From Exilibacterium tricleocarpae (GTDB lineage: Bacteria; Pseudomonadota; Gammaproteobacteria; Pseudomonadales; Cellvibrionaceae): a DNA stretch of 64,000 nt. Of the stretch, positions 29,301 through 38,206 are shown one piece after another. The position numbers and the translations under genes were made by a program. The stretch is taken from positions 371,524 through 435,523 of the forward strand of contig NZ_ML660091.1 in assembly GCF_007004655.1 (NCBI RefSeq). Reading direction: 5' to 3'. The notes beneath the pieces are model-generated. The model did not search any database and was not told the origin of the DNA. It saw only the letters and a program-made list of their open reading frames with translations. How positions within the stretch are numbered: position 1 is the first letter of the stretch; each line of letters starts with the position of its first letter.

Positions 29301-31973
29301 TCAGCGGAGACTTTTGCTGACCACTTCGTAAACATCTTTCGACAGATCCGGTTCGATCAAAATCCGCTCCAGTTCCGACTTCATCAGGATCTGTCGCTGC
29401 GGGTCGTACTTCTGCCACTTCGTCAGCGGCGTGGTCATACGCGCGGCGATTTGCGGATTGAGGCGGTTCAGGACAATGATCTGGTCGGCCAGAAAACGAT
29501 AGCCGGCGCCGGATTTCAGGTGAAAGTTGATCGCGTTTTGATTGCAGAAGGTACCGATCAGCGCGCGCACCTTGTTGGGGTTCTTGATGTCGAATCCCGG
29601 GTGTTGCAACAGCGCTTTGACCCGCGCCAGCCCCCCCGGTGCCACACAGCCGGCCTGTACCGATAACCACTGATTGACCACCAGCGGCTCGTGTTGCCAG
29701 CGCTGGTAAAACGCCGCCAGCGCCGCCGTACTGGCGGCAGTGGCGGCGGCGGATGTGCCGTTCACCAGGCAGGCCAGGGCCGCCAGGACGTCGGTCATAT
29801 TGTCGGCCTGTTCAAACTGCGTGCGGCACAGCTCCAGACTGTTGTCGTCTTCCCGCAACGCCAGGTAACCCAAAGCGGTGTTTTTCAAACTGCGCCGGGC
29901 AATAGCGCCGGCGTCCGCGCGGTAGGCCTCGTCGCTGCAATTGCCGTGGTAGACCCGTTCCCACTGTTCGGCCAATGCCAGTGCCAGCGCTTTGCGCAGG
30001 TGTTGGCGCGCCGCGTGTATGGCCTCCACGTCAACGGTGTCGGCCAGTTCGCTCAGATAAGCCTCGGTGGGCAACCGCAACATCAGCGCCACCATGGCCC
30101 GATCGAGACTGTCATCGTCGAGTAGCTCGCGGTGGGCGCTGAGCAGTCGCGGGTCGGCCGGCTCGCGGTGCAATTCACCGGTTTTACCATAGCGGTCGAT
30201 CAGGTCGCCGATCACCGCCACCCCCAACTGCTGGCTGGCGTCCCAGCGACAGAAGCCGTCGCTGTCGCGGCTCATCAGGCGCATCAGATCGTCGCGGCTG
30301 TAATCGTAATGCAGTTTTACCGGGGCGGAAAAACCGCGCAACAACGAGGGCACCGGTTTTTCCGCCACGCCTTCGAATACGAACGTCTGTTGCGGTTTGG
30401 TGAGTTCCAGCACACAACTGCCCTGATCCGCCTCGCCAGTGCCTGAGTCGGAGCCGCGCAACCGCAGCGCCAGGGGACCGGCCTCGCCCACCAGTCCCAC
30501 GGCCAGCGGGATGTGAAAGGCCAGCTTGGTTTCGCTGTCCGGCGTCGGCGGACAGGATTGACTGACGGTCAGGGTAAACTCTTCCCGCCCGGCGTCGTAA
30601 ACACCGTCGACCTCAAGCACCGGCGTGCCGGCCTGGGAATACCAGCGTTTAAACTGACCCAGGTCGCGACCCGAGGCATCCTCCATCGCCTTGACAAAAT
30701 CGTCGATAGTCACCGCCTGGCCGTCGTGGCGCTCGAAATACAGGTCCGAACCGCGGCGAAACTGCGCCGCTCCCAACAGGTTGCGAAGCATGCGCACCAC
30801 CTCGGCGCCCTTTTCATAGATCGTCAGTGTGTAGAAGTTGGATATCTCGATAAACGACGCCGGTTGCACCGGGTGCGACATGGGCCCGGCATCCTCGGCA
30901 AACTGCAGGGTGCGCAACAGCGACACATCTTCCACCCGCTTCACCGTAGGCGAGCCCATGTCGGCGGAAAACTCGGCATCGCGAAAGACGGTGAACCCCT
31001 CTTTCAGACTCAACTGAAACCAGTCGCGGCAGGTGACGCGATTGCCGGACCAGTTGTGAAAGTACTCGTGGGCCACCACGGCTTCAACGCGCTGGAAACC
31101 GGCATCGGTGGTCGTCTCCGGTTTGGCCAGTACGCAGGAGGTGTTAAAAATGTTGAGGCCCTTGTTCTCCATCGCGCCCATATTGAAATCGTCCACCGCC
31201 ACGATCATAAAAATGTCGAGATCGTATTCGCGCCCGTAGACTTTTTCATCCCAGGCCATGGCATTTTTCAGCGACGCCATGGCGTGATCGCATTTATCCA
31301 GGTCTTTGGCCTCGACAAAGATGCGCAGCGTTACCTCCCGGCCGCTGCGGGTGGTGAAGGTATCGTCAAGCGCGCAGAGATCGCCGGCCACCAGGGCGAA
31401 CAGGTAAGCGGGTTTTTTAAACGGGTCGTGCCACCGGACCCAGTGGCGGCCGCCATCACCCTCACCGCGATCGACCAGATTGCCGTTGGAAAGCAGCACC
31501 GGGTAGCGGCTGCGATCGGCGTCGATGGTGGTGGTAAATTCACTCATCACATCGGGCCGGTCCAGGTAGTAGGTGATTTTCCTGAACCCTTCCGCCTCGC
31601 ACTGGGTGCAGTACATCGAGTGCGATTTATACAGGCCTTCCAGGGAGGTGTTTTGCGCCGGTTTGAGGCGGGTTTTACAAGTGAGTTTGAACTGCGCCGG
31701 CACCTGCGGCAGCGTCAACAGTTCGTCGGTGAGTTGATACTCCCGGGGCGCCAGGGGGCGGCCGTCGACGGCCACCTCGATCAGTTCCATGTCCTGGCCG
31801 TGCAAGACCAGCGGCGCGCCCGCGGCGGCCTCGGCGTTGCGTCGCAACATCAGCTCGGCGGTCACGTCCGTCGCCTCCTCGGCCAGCGAAAAGTGCAGGT
31901 CGGTCTTGTCAATCCAGTAGTCCGGAGCCCGATAATCGCGCAACAAAATGGCGCGCGGTTGGAAGTCTTTCAT
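29301..31973 (-). CDS. pepN: Aminopeptidase N (M1 family)
   Basis: About 890 residues; the ATG at 31973 is preferred over the GTG one codon earlier, as a GAGG ribosome site sits 8 bases upstream. This zinc exopeptidase removes N-terminal residues from peptides in the cytoplasm. The gluzincin core is complete: GAMENKGLN (exopeptidase motif, ~265), HEYFHNWSGNR (HExxH, ~298-302) and the third zinc ligand Glu in LSLKEGFTVFRD 18 residues on. Domain order is N-terminal beta domain (1-200), catalytic domain (200-450), then a beta-sandwich and helical C-terminal domain, as in the E. coli protein (870). No frameshift is seen. Confidence 0.96.
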   Translation of the reverse strand: MKDFQPRAILLRDYRAPDYWIDKTDLHFSLAEEATDVTAELMLRRNAEAAAGAPLVLHGQDMELIEVAVDGRPLAPREYQLTDELLTLPQVPAQFKLTCKTRLKPAQNTSLEGLYKSHSMYCTQCEAEGFRKITYYLDRPDVMSEFTTTIDADRSRYPVLLSNGNLVDRGEGDGGRHWVRWHDPFKKPAYLFALVAGDLCALDDTFTTRSGREVTLRIFVEAKDLDKCDHAMASLKNAMAWDEKVYGREYDLDIFMIVAVDDFNMGAMENKGLNIFNTSCVLAKPETTTDAGFQRVEAVVAHEYFHNWSGNRVTCRDWFQLSLKEGFTVFRDAEFSADMGSPTVKRVEDVSLLRTLQFAEDAGPMSHPVQPASFIEISNFYTLTIYEKGAEVVRMLRNLLGAAQFRRGSDLYFERHDGQAVTIDDFVKAMEDASGRDLGQFKRWYSQAGTPVLEVDGVYDAGREEFTLTVSQSCPPTPDSETKLAFHIPLAVGLVGEAGPLALRLRGSDSGTGEADQGSCVLELTKPQQTFVFEGVAEKPVPSLLRGFSAPVKLHYDYSRDDLMRLMSRDSDGFCRWDASQQLGVAVIGDLIDRYGKTGELHREPADPRLLSAHRELLDDDSLDRAMVALMLRLPTEAYLSELADTVDVEAIHAARQHLRKALALALAEQWERVYHGNCSDEAYRADAGAIARRSLKNTALGYLALREDDNSLELCRTQFEQADNMTDVLAALACLVNGTSAAATAASTAALAAFYQRWQHEPLVVNQWLSVQAGCVAPGGLARVKALLQHPGFDIKNPNKVRALIGTFCNQNAINFHLKSGAGYRFLADQIIVLNRLNPQIAARMTTPLTKWQKYDPQRQILMKSELERILIEPDLSKDVYEVVSKSLR

Positions 31974-32012
31974 CACTGTATCCTCAAACCTCCGCCCGGC
32001 GGCGACGGGCCG

Positions 32013-32846
32013 CTACGCTGTTTCAGCGGCCAGTTCGACATGATAGGAGGTAAATTTTCTGATATTCAAAACGCCGGTATCCAGCAACAGATACTGGCCC
32101 TTGATGCCCAGCAACCGGCCACCGGCGACCGGCTGTTTATCAAAGTTATGGGTGCTGATTTTGGCCGGGTACTCGAGCACCGGATAACGGATATCCACCG
32201 CCGTCGCCGCCAGCGCCTGCACCGCCTGCACACCCCAGCGCTGTTGTAAATCCTCGATAACCGACGCCGCCTCGCACAGCAGTTGCCGCCCCAGTGAGAC
32301 CAGGTCTACCGCACCGGCCTCCCCTTTCAACATCGCCCGCCAGTTGGTTCTGTCGGCCACGAACCGGCGCAGAAAGGCCTCTACCAGTCCCGACTGCTGT
32401 CGCGTCTGCACCCGCAACAACGGCAGCGCCTGCACCGCTCCCTGGTCGATCCAGCGCACCGGTACCTGGGAGGCGCGGGTAATACCGACTTTCGGACCGG
32501 AGGAGTTGGCCAGGTAAACGATATGGTCGGTCATACAAAAGCGCGTGCCCCAGTCCGGTTCGCGGCAGGTGCCCTGCGCGAAGTGGCACTTCTCCGGGCT
32601 GACGATGCACTGATCACAGCGTGCCAGGCGCTTGAAGCAGAGGTAGCAATACCCCTGGTTGAAGCTCTTGCGGGTGGCTCGCCCGCAGTGCTGACAAGCG
32701 ATCGCGCCGCCGTAGCGCAACTCCAGCGAGCCGCCCAGGTAGCGGTTCAGGGGAACGAGGGTGTCGTCGAGCGGCAGCGCGTAAGTGACAGGTTCTTGCA
32801 GTTCCACCTGCATTTTGCGCAGGTGACCGGCGGCGATAACATCCAT
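32013..32846 (-). CDS. DUF2797 family protein
   Basis: 277 residues. It matches the DUF2797 pattern: CQHCGRATRKSFNQGYCYLCF (~55-75), then further cysteines in ARCDQCIVSPEKCHFAQGTC (~80-100) that could bind zinc, then HIVYLANSSGPKVGITRASQ (~115-135), a GIY-YIG-like nuclease-style element, and QSGLVEAFL. Function is unknown. It is the second gene of a likely operon with the DUF1315 gene upstream (1-base gap). Confidence 0.85.
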   Translation of the reverse strand: MDVIAAGHLRKMQVELQEPVTYALPLDDTLVPLNRYLGGSLELRYGGAIACQHCGRATRKSFNQGYCYLCFKRLARCDQCIVSPEKCHFAQGTCREPDWGTRFCMTDHIVYLANSSGPKVGITRASQVPVRWIDQGAVQALPLLRVQTRQQSGLVEAFLRRFVADRTNWRAMLKGEAGAVDLVSLGRQLLCEAASVIEDLQQRWGVQAVQALAATAVDIRYPVLEYPAKISTHNFDKQPVAGGRLLGIKGQYLLLDTGVLNIRKFTSYHVELAAETA

Positions 32847-32847
32847 G

Positions 32848-33114
32848 CTAGTGCCAGTTCAGGGGCTGCTCGGCGTCGGGCCCGGCCAGCTCGCCGCTGC
32901 CGCCACAGTGGGAATGGGTCTTCGGGGGAATATAGCCGCTGCGCTCGTGCTCCGGCAGGTGCTTGACCTCGTAGGCGATCACCGCCTGCAGGCTGAGCTG
33001 GCGCTGCTCGCGGGTCAGGGGGCGGCCGTCAGGCCACTTGCCCAGCTCCACCGCCCGCTTCAGGTTGGCGTAGACCTCGGGGGTCAGTGTGTCGAGCAAC
33101 TCATTGAAATCCAT
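32848..33114 (-). CDS. DUF1315 (YeaC-like) family protein
   Basis: 88 residues from the ATG at 33114; the open frame has a GTG one codon earlier. It matches DUF1315: MDFNELLDTLTPEVYANLKRAVELGKWPDG, then LTREQRQLSLQAVIAYEVKHLPEHER and GYIPPKTHSHCGG. No function is known for this small gammaproteobacterial family. Its stop lies one base before the DUF2797 start region, so the two are co-transcribed. Confidence 0.87.
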   Translation of the reverse strand: MDFNELLDTLTPEVYANLKRAVELGKWPDGRPLTREQRQLSLQAVIAYEVKHLPEHERSGYIPPKTHSHCGGSGELAGPDAEQPLNWH

Positions 33115-33230
33115 CACTAAAATCCAAATTCCTCCACCGGCACGACGGCGGTCGTGCGATTAATCACCAGCGGCATCCGGCAACACCTGGTCGCCAGCGC
33201 GCTAAGTATAGCAATCGCCCTGCGCGCCGA

Positions 33231-34073
33231 CTACGACTGTGACGCCTGCCGCCGCGCCGACCAGGTCCCGGCGATAACCCCCACCAGTAAACCGGAAAAA
33301 TGCGCCGCGTTGGCGATGCCCACCTGCGCCACCCAAGTCACCACCCCGGACATACACAGCACCAGCCAAAACAACATAAAACCGATGTAACCGGACGGCA
33401 GCGCCAACTGTGACACCGGCGCCAGGCGCTGGCGCAACCAGATATAGCCGATAAACCCATAAATCACGCCGGACATGCCGCCGAACGTCACCGGGCGACT
33501 CCAAAGATACTGGCAGGTGTTGGACACCACCGCGGTGAGGATGATGAAGCCCAACAACCGCCAGGGGCCCATAAAGCTCTCCAGCTTTTGACCCAGCACC
33601 CACAACCACAGGCTGTTGAAGACAATATGGAAAATGCCGAAGTGCAAAAAAATTGGCGTCACCAGCCGCCATAGCTCGCCTTGCTGAACGACCCGGGGAG
33701 CCTCGTAGGTGAGGAAGTAAAGCCAGCCCAGGGTACCGTCCAACTCCACGAGCAGGGCACCGCAAATACTCAACACCATCAGGCTCAGGGTCAGGGGCAA
33801 CTGCTGCCAGGACCGGGCCAGTCGCGCCCAGGGTGGCGCCGCCGGCAGCGCGGGCGCGGCGCTCGGGTTCACCTCGATGACGATATCGCCGGCGATAAAA
33901 CGCCGCAGTAACTGCTGCAGCGGCTCCGCATCTTCGCGCCGCTCGACCCAGATCACCTGCCGCCCCACCTCCTCGGTCACCCGGTGGGCGATCCGCTGCT
34001 GGTACAGATAGCGGCTCAGATCACCGAGATCGACGTCGGCCGGTACGGCAGTGACTTTTACCCAATCTCCCAA
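33231..34073 (-). CDS. glpG: Rhomboid family intramembrane serine protease (GlpG-like)
   Basis: 280 residues. An N-terminal cytoplasmic domain (about 1-85; AIAHRVTEEVGRQVIWVERREDAE pattern) precedes about six membrane helices. The catalytic Ser is in GGMSGVIYG (~187-195) and the catalytic His in NAAHFSGLLVG (~257), as in GlpG. It cleaves single-span membrane proteins in the inner membrane. The start is TTG at 34073, supported by a strong AGGAGGT ribosome site (34079-34085) inside the end of the metallophosphoesterase gene, so translation is coupled to that gene. Confidence 0.93.
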   Translation of the reverse strand: MGDWVKVTAVPADVDLGDLSRYLYQQRIAHRVTEEVGRQVIWVERREDAEPLQQLLRRFIAGDIVIEVNPSAAPALPAAPPWARLARSWQQLPLTLSLMVLSICGALLVELDGTLGWLYFLTYEAPRVVQQGELWRLVTPIFLHFGIFHIVFNSLWLWVLGQKLESFMGPWRLLGFIILTAVVSNTCQYLWSRPVTFGGMSGVIYGFIGYIWLRQRLAPVSQLALPSGYIGFMLFWLVLCMSGVVTWVAQVGIANAAHFSGLLVGVIAGTWSARRQASQS

Positions 34074-34076
34074 GCG

Positions 34077-35069
34077 TTAGACCTCCTGCGACCACTGCGG
34101 CGGATCGACATAGACCCAGACGAACTTGTCGGTGCGCAACTGCGACTCACCGTCATAGCGATAGGCCACCAGGCGTCCGTACTTGACAGCACTGTAGTCC
34201 AAACAGGCGATATTGGGCCGAATCGGTCGGGGGCGACCCTGCAACCAGTAGTGTCCGACAAACAGCGGCGGCTCGGTGGCCCCGTAAGTCAGCAGCTTGG
34301 CGCGGTCGGCGCGACTGATGGGCCGATCGGCGATATCGTCCGGCAGCGGATCGGGCTGGAAGGCGACATCGCGGTATGTCTGCGGGTCCTGCGCCCAGAA
34401 TTTGGTGCGGAAAAAGTGCCGCTGATAACCGTCGCGACTGTGCATGACACCGCCGCCCGGTATTCGCATATCCGTGCCGCGGGTAAGTCGGTCCATGACC
34501 TGACCGGCAAAGGAATCTTTCTCCATGGATGCAATGACAAAGTCGCGATCGACGCGGTTGTCGGCAAAGCGCTCGCGGTAGGTCTCGATCAGGGTCGCAT
34601 CCCAGCAGGCGTGTACGACGCGGAAACTCTGCCGCTCGACCTGCTCCTCCAGAAACAGCGGCAAGGTGAGAAACCAGTCGAGAAACCCGCGCCAATCCTC
34701 CGGGTAGTTGGCGAACTGTTCCAGCGTCTCGGCAATCAGCCGGTTGTGCCGCTCATTGTGCTCGCGCAGGTAGGCGTGACCGCTGCCGGGGGGACCCGGC
34801 GTCGTATAGCCCAGGGCGTTGTACTCATGATTGCCCATCACCATCTGCGCGGCACCGCCCTCGACCATATCGTAAACAAGGTGCAGGGCTTCGCGAATAC
34901 GCGGTCCGCGGTCCACCACATCGCCGACAAAAATGGCCTGGCGCCGGCGATGCCGGTAGACGCCGTCGCGCCGGCTGTAACCCAGACGTTGCAGCAGAAG
35001 CTCCAGCGTATTACTGCAACCGTGGACGTCGCCGATAATGTCGTAACCCTGAAACGCTTTGGCTATCAC
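34077..35069 (-). CDS. Metallophosphoesterase (PP2A/ApaH-like)
   Basis: About 330 residues, starting with GTG at 35069; a GAGG ribosome site is 6 bases upstream, whereas the longer frame (GTG 35090) lacks one. The metal-binding motifs of the calcineurin-like phosphoesterase fold are present: DIIGDVHG (~10-17), FVGDVVDRGP (~48-57), MGNHEYNA (~80-87) and a later VVHACWD. It resembles prokaryotic diadenosine tetraphosphatase/PP2A-type enzymes, but the substrate is unknown. It precedes glpG on the same strand, with three bases between the two, and follows nadK. Confidence 0.9.
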   Translation of the reverse strand: MIAKAFQGYDIIGDVHGCSNTLELLLQRLGYSRRDGVYRHRRRQAIFVGDVVDRGPRIREALHLVYDMVEGGAAQMVMGNHEYNALGYTTPGPPGSGHAYLREHNERHNRLIAETLEQFANYPEDWRGFLDWFLTLPLFLEEQVERQSFRVVHACWDATLIETYRERFADNRVDRDFVIASMEKDSFAGQVMDRLTRGTDMRIPGGGVMHSRDGYQRHFFRTKFWAQDPQTYRDVAFQPDPLPDDIADRPISRADRAKLLTYGATEPPLFVGHYWLQGRPRPIRPNIACLDYSAVKYGRLVAYRYDGESQLRTDKFVWVYVDPPQWSQEV

Positions 35070-35120
35070 GCCATACCTCAAACCGTACACCCGGCTCCTG
35101 TATGTAATGCAACGATAATG

Positions 35121-36002
35121 TCAGTTCACCAGGTGACTGCCCCACCCGAGTTTGTTGCGGCATATTTCGTAGAAATTATGGTTGAGTGGATGAATCAAAT
35201 GTAGCTTATGGGGCTTTTTGTGCACGTGAATTTCATCGCCGGGTTCGGTGACCACATGGGTTTGCCCATCGCAGGTGACATGGGGATAAGCGGTGTTCTG
35301 CTCTCCGATCAACAGGCGAATTTCGGCGTTGCCGTCGACGACGATGGGCCGGCTGCTGAGTGTGTGGGGGTACATCGGCACCATAACGATGGCATCCAGT
35401 TTGGGGTGCATGATCGGCCCGCCGCCGCTCAGCGCATAGGCGGTCGAGCCGGTGGGGGTCGACACGATCATGCCGTCGGAGCGCTGGCTGTAGACAAACT
35501 GACCATCGATATACAGTTCAAACTCGATCATGCGGATAAATTTGCCGGGGTGAACCACCACATCGTTCAGCGCTTCACCACCGCCGATCAACTGTCCGTT
35601 GCGCAACACCGACATATCCAGTAGAAACCGGCTTTCCATCATGTACTTGCCGGCCAGCACTTCACCGACCTTGACCTCGATTTCCTCGGGGGTGATATCG
35701 GTGAGAAAACCGAGCCGGCCGCGGTTGACGCCGAGCAGCGGCACATTGAACTTGGCCAGCAGCCGCGCCGCCCCCAACAGGCTGCCGTCGCCGCCGACGA
35801 CAATCACCAGGTCGCAGGATTTGCCGAGATCGTCGCGGGTGACAGTTTCCATGGTTTGATCCGGCAATACCGAGGCGGTCTCCTCATCCAGGATCACCTC
35901 GCTGCCCTGGGTCTGCAGAAAATGAATCAGGCGCTTAAGGGAGTAGACTGCCGTCTCGCTGCCCAACCGGCCGATCAGTCCGATCCGGGTGAATTCCGCC
36001 AT
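35121..36002 (-). CDS. nadK: NAD kinase
   Basis: About 293 residues from the ATG at 36002 (the longer frame starts with TTG at 36020). It phosphorylates NAD to NADP using ATP in the cytoplasm. Conserved motifs are the N-terminal RIGLIGRLGS, VVGGDGSLLGAARL (GGDG, ~68-72), NRGRLGFLTDI, and STPTGSTAYALSGGGPIMHP around 178-197, with an N-terminal beta strand and the C-terminal HKPHKLHLIHP typical of gammaproteobacterial NadK. Same strand as the downstream phosphoesterase and glpG genes. Confidence 0.97.
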   Translation of the reverse strand: MAEFTRIGLIGRLGSETAVYSLKRLIHFLQTQGSEVILDEETASVLPDQTMETVTRDDLGKSCDLVIVVGGDGSLLGAARLLAKFNVPLLGVNRGRLGFLTDITPEEIEVKVGEVLAGKYMMESRFLLDMSVLRNGQLIGGGEALNDVVVHPGKFIRMIEFELYIDGQFVYSQRSDGMIVSTPTGSTAYALSGGGPIMHPKLDAIVMVPMYPHTLSSRPIVVDGNAEIRLLIGEQNTAYPHVTCDGQTHVVTEPGDEIHVHKKPHKLHLIHPLNHNFYEICRNKLGWGSHLVN

Positions 36003-36146
36003 AATAATCTGTCTCTGCAAGTCGGCCCCGCATTATAGCGGGAAATGTTAGAATCGGCACACCTGCAGACCGTCTCGACATAACCCCAACGCCGGTGGTA
36101 CCGACCTGCAACGCCGGCGCGGCACCAGACCAGGAGCAACCCGGCC

Positions 36147-37070
36147 TTGATTTGGAATGTGTATCACCAGCCGCAGGTGAGGGACCTCGCCTGGTGTCTG
36201 TTCAGCCCCCCGCTGATGGCGCAACTGCCCGCCCGGCACGCCATCGACATCGACGCACGCACAGCGGATACCGCGCAGCGGCGGTGGCTGAGTCAGCTCG
36301 ACAAGGCACCCGCCCCGCTGCTGCAACACCTGGCGGATCGCCCGACCCGCCGGCTCGGTATCTACTTCGAGAACCTCCTGTCTTTTTTTTACCGGTCATC
36401 GCTGTGCCGGCAGTGCGACCAACTGAGCCTGCGGGCGCAGAATTTACAGATTGCCGAAGGCGGTAAAACGCTCGGCGAATTCGACTTCCTGCTGCAAAGC
36501 CACGCATCCGCACAGGTCTTACATACCGAAGCCGCGGTTAAATTTTATCTCGGGACACCGGCTGCCGGCGCGGCGGCAAGCGACTGGCGACAGTGGCTCG
36601 GGCCGGGCTGTCGCGACCGCCTGGATATCAAACTGACGCACCTGATCGACCGCCAATTGCAACTGTCGCGGCAACCGGCGGCGCAGGCGATACTGCGCGC
36701 GCGGGATATAGACCCGCAGCAGGTTACGCCGCTGGCATTGCTGCGGGGCGTGTTGCTCTACCCCGCACACACCAGCGTGCCGGCCCCGACCGGCGCGCAC
36801 CCCGGACACCTGCGCGGCACCTGGCACTACCTGGAAGATTTTTTGGCCCGGCAACGTCCGCACGGCTGGGAGTGGTTGCCGCGCTTGCGCTGGCTGGCAC
36901 CGACCCACCCGGGGCAGGCCGTTCTTTACAGCGCTGCCGAGGTGCGCCAACACCTGCTCGAACACTTCACCAAACAGCGCCAACCGGTGATGTTGCGCAA
37001 CCGGACTGCGGCGGCGCCGGACCCGCAGTTGCATATGATCGTCCCCGACTACTGGCCCTGGACCACCTGA
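36147..37070 (+). CDS. DUF1853 family protein
   Basis: 307 residues. It has the DUF1853 features: VRDLAWCLFSPPLM near the N-terminus, RRLGIYFENLLSFF (~68-81), LGEFDFLL (~107-114), the KFYLG strand and LDIKLTHLIDRQLQLS. The DUF1853 fold resembles nuclease-like proteins, but the function is unknown. The start is a TTG (36147) with an AGGAG site 11 bases upstream. It converges on and overlaps the cyclic-nucleotide/rhodanese gene by 22 bases. Confidence 0.85.
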   Translation: MIWNVYHQPQVRDLAWCLFSPPLMAQLPARHAIDIDARTADTAQRRWLSQLDKAPAPLLQHLADRPTRRLGIYFENLLSFFYRSSLCRQCDQLSLRAQNLQIAEGGKTLGEFDFLLQSHASAQVLHTEAAVKFYLGTPAAGAAASDWRQWLGPGCRDRLDIKLTHLIDRQLQLSRQPAAQAILRARDIDPQQVTPLALLRGVLLYPAHTSVPAPTGAHPGHLRGTWHYLEDFLARQRPHGWEWLPRLRWLAPTHPGQAVLYSAAEVRQHLLEHFTKQRQPVMLRNRTAAAPDPQLHMIVPDYWPWTT

Positions 37071-38188
37071 CCATTGCGCAGCACATAACTGTGTTCGGTC
37101 TCGCGCAGGCGTGCCCAGGACTCCGCATCGAGTGCATGGATACCTTCAGCCAGTGCCAGCGTCTGAAAGCCCTGCTGGTTCAGCAGATAGGCCGCGGCGC
37201 GGCCGCGGCGCCCGGTATTGCAATAGATAACATAGCGGGTCGCCTGATTTAACAGCCGCGATTTGATCCGCAGCAGGTTGAGAGGAATATTGACCGCCCT
37301 GTGTACATGACTGCGCGCGTACTCCTCTTCGGTGCGCACATCGATCATCACGGTACCCGCCGCCACTTCGCCGGCCAGTTGCGAGCCCTCGAGCGTATCG
37401 ACCTCCGGCTCGCGCAGCAACAGAATAAAATCTTTTTTCTCCAGCCGCATCACCACACCGCCGGTCTGCATAGTCACTGTGGCGTTGCGCACTGCCGCGT
37501 TCACCAGCGCGTCCTCGCCGAAACAGCGACCGGGACCGATATCGGCCAGCGGCAGCGGCTTGCTGACGCCGTCCGGGGAACGGGTAACGCTGGCGCTGCC
37601 TTCCTTAATAAAGTAACAACCGTCGCCGATCTCGCCCTGGCGCAGTATCACCTCACCGGCATCCACCACCATCGGCGAGAGCCGTGAGAAAATTTGTTGC
37701 ACATTGATCGGCGGCACTTTGAAAAACAGGTTCGACTTTAACACTGTCATCATCCAGTCGACATCTTCGTCCAGGTCGCGCTGGTAGGCTATGTCGACCA
37801 GCAGGTATTCGCTGATCTGGCTCCAGGCCAATAATTTGTCGAGCGCCTCGCTGTCGAGGCGCAGGATACTGCAATCGGTTTTTGCCACCGCCGTGGCCGC
37901 GCGGCGGCGCCGGTGGGCCAGCGGGTAGAGCTGGGTGCGGGCCGAGGCAATCGTCGAGCGGCCAGCCCCGTCCGCCAGCGCCACATCGCCGTGCAGCAGA
38001 TAAACGTGAGTGGCATCGCGACTGTCCCGCTCGAACAGCACCTGCCCGGCACATACAGTAAGCACGGCACCCGTATCCAGCAGCGCCGCTAAATGGTTTT
38101 CGCTCATGCTCTTGAGAGGAACCAGCGACCGGGTCAGCGCCAGTTCGGGCCGGCTGGGCACAGGGCCGGATTGCGGTGCGTTTAACAT
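37049..38188 (-). CDS. Protein with two cyclic nucleotide-binding-like domains and a rhodanese domain
   Basis: 379 residues, cytoplasmic. The first cNMP-like domain (about 25-120) is degenerate: the phosphate cassette is absent (LYPLAHRRRRAATAVAK). The second (about 150-260) has FGEDALVNAAVRNATV, so the conserved Gly-Glu and Arg of the cassette are present. A C-terminal rhodanese domain (about 275-365) has the active-site Cys in YCNTGRRGRAAA. It may couple nucleotide sensing to sulfur transfer, or act as a regulator without DNA-binding domain; no HTH is seen. Adjacent to the ACC-deaminase-like gene. Confidence 0.88.
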   Translation of the reverse strand: MLNAPQSGPVPSRPELALTRSLVPLKSMSENHLAALLDTGAVLTVCAGQVLFERDSRDATHVYLLHGDVALADGAGRSTIASARTQLYPLAHRRRRAATAVAKTDCSILRLDSEALDKLLAWSQISEYLLVDIAYQRDLDEDVDWMMTVLKSNLFFKVPPINVQQIFSRLSPMVVDAGEVILRQGEIGDGCYFIKEGSASVTRSPDGVSKPLPLADIGPGRCFGEDALVNAAVRNATVTMQTGGVVMRLEKKDFILLLREPEVDTLEGSQLAGEVAAGTVMIDVRTEEEYARSHVHRAVNIPLNLLRIKSRLLNQATRYVIYCNTGRRGRAAAYLLNQQGFQTLALAEGIHALDAESWARLRETEHSYVLRNGQVVQGQ

Positions 38189-38206
38189 GACTGATAATTC
38201 ACAGAT

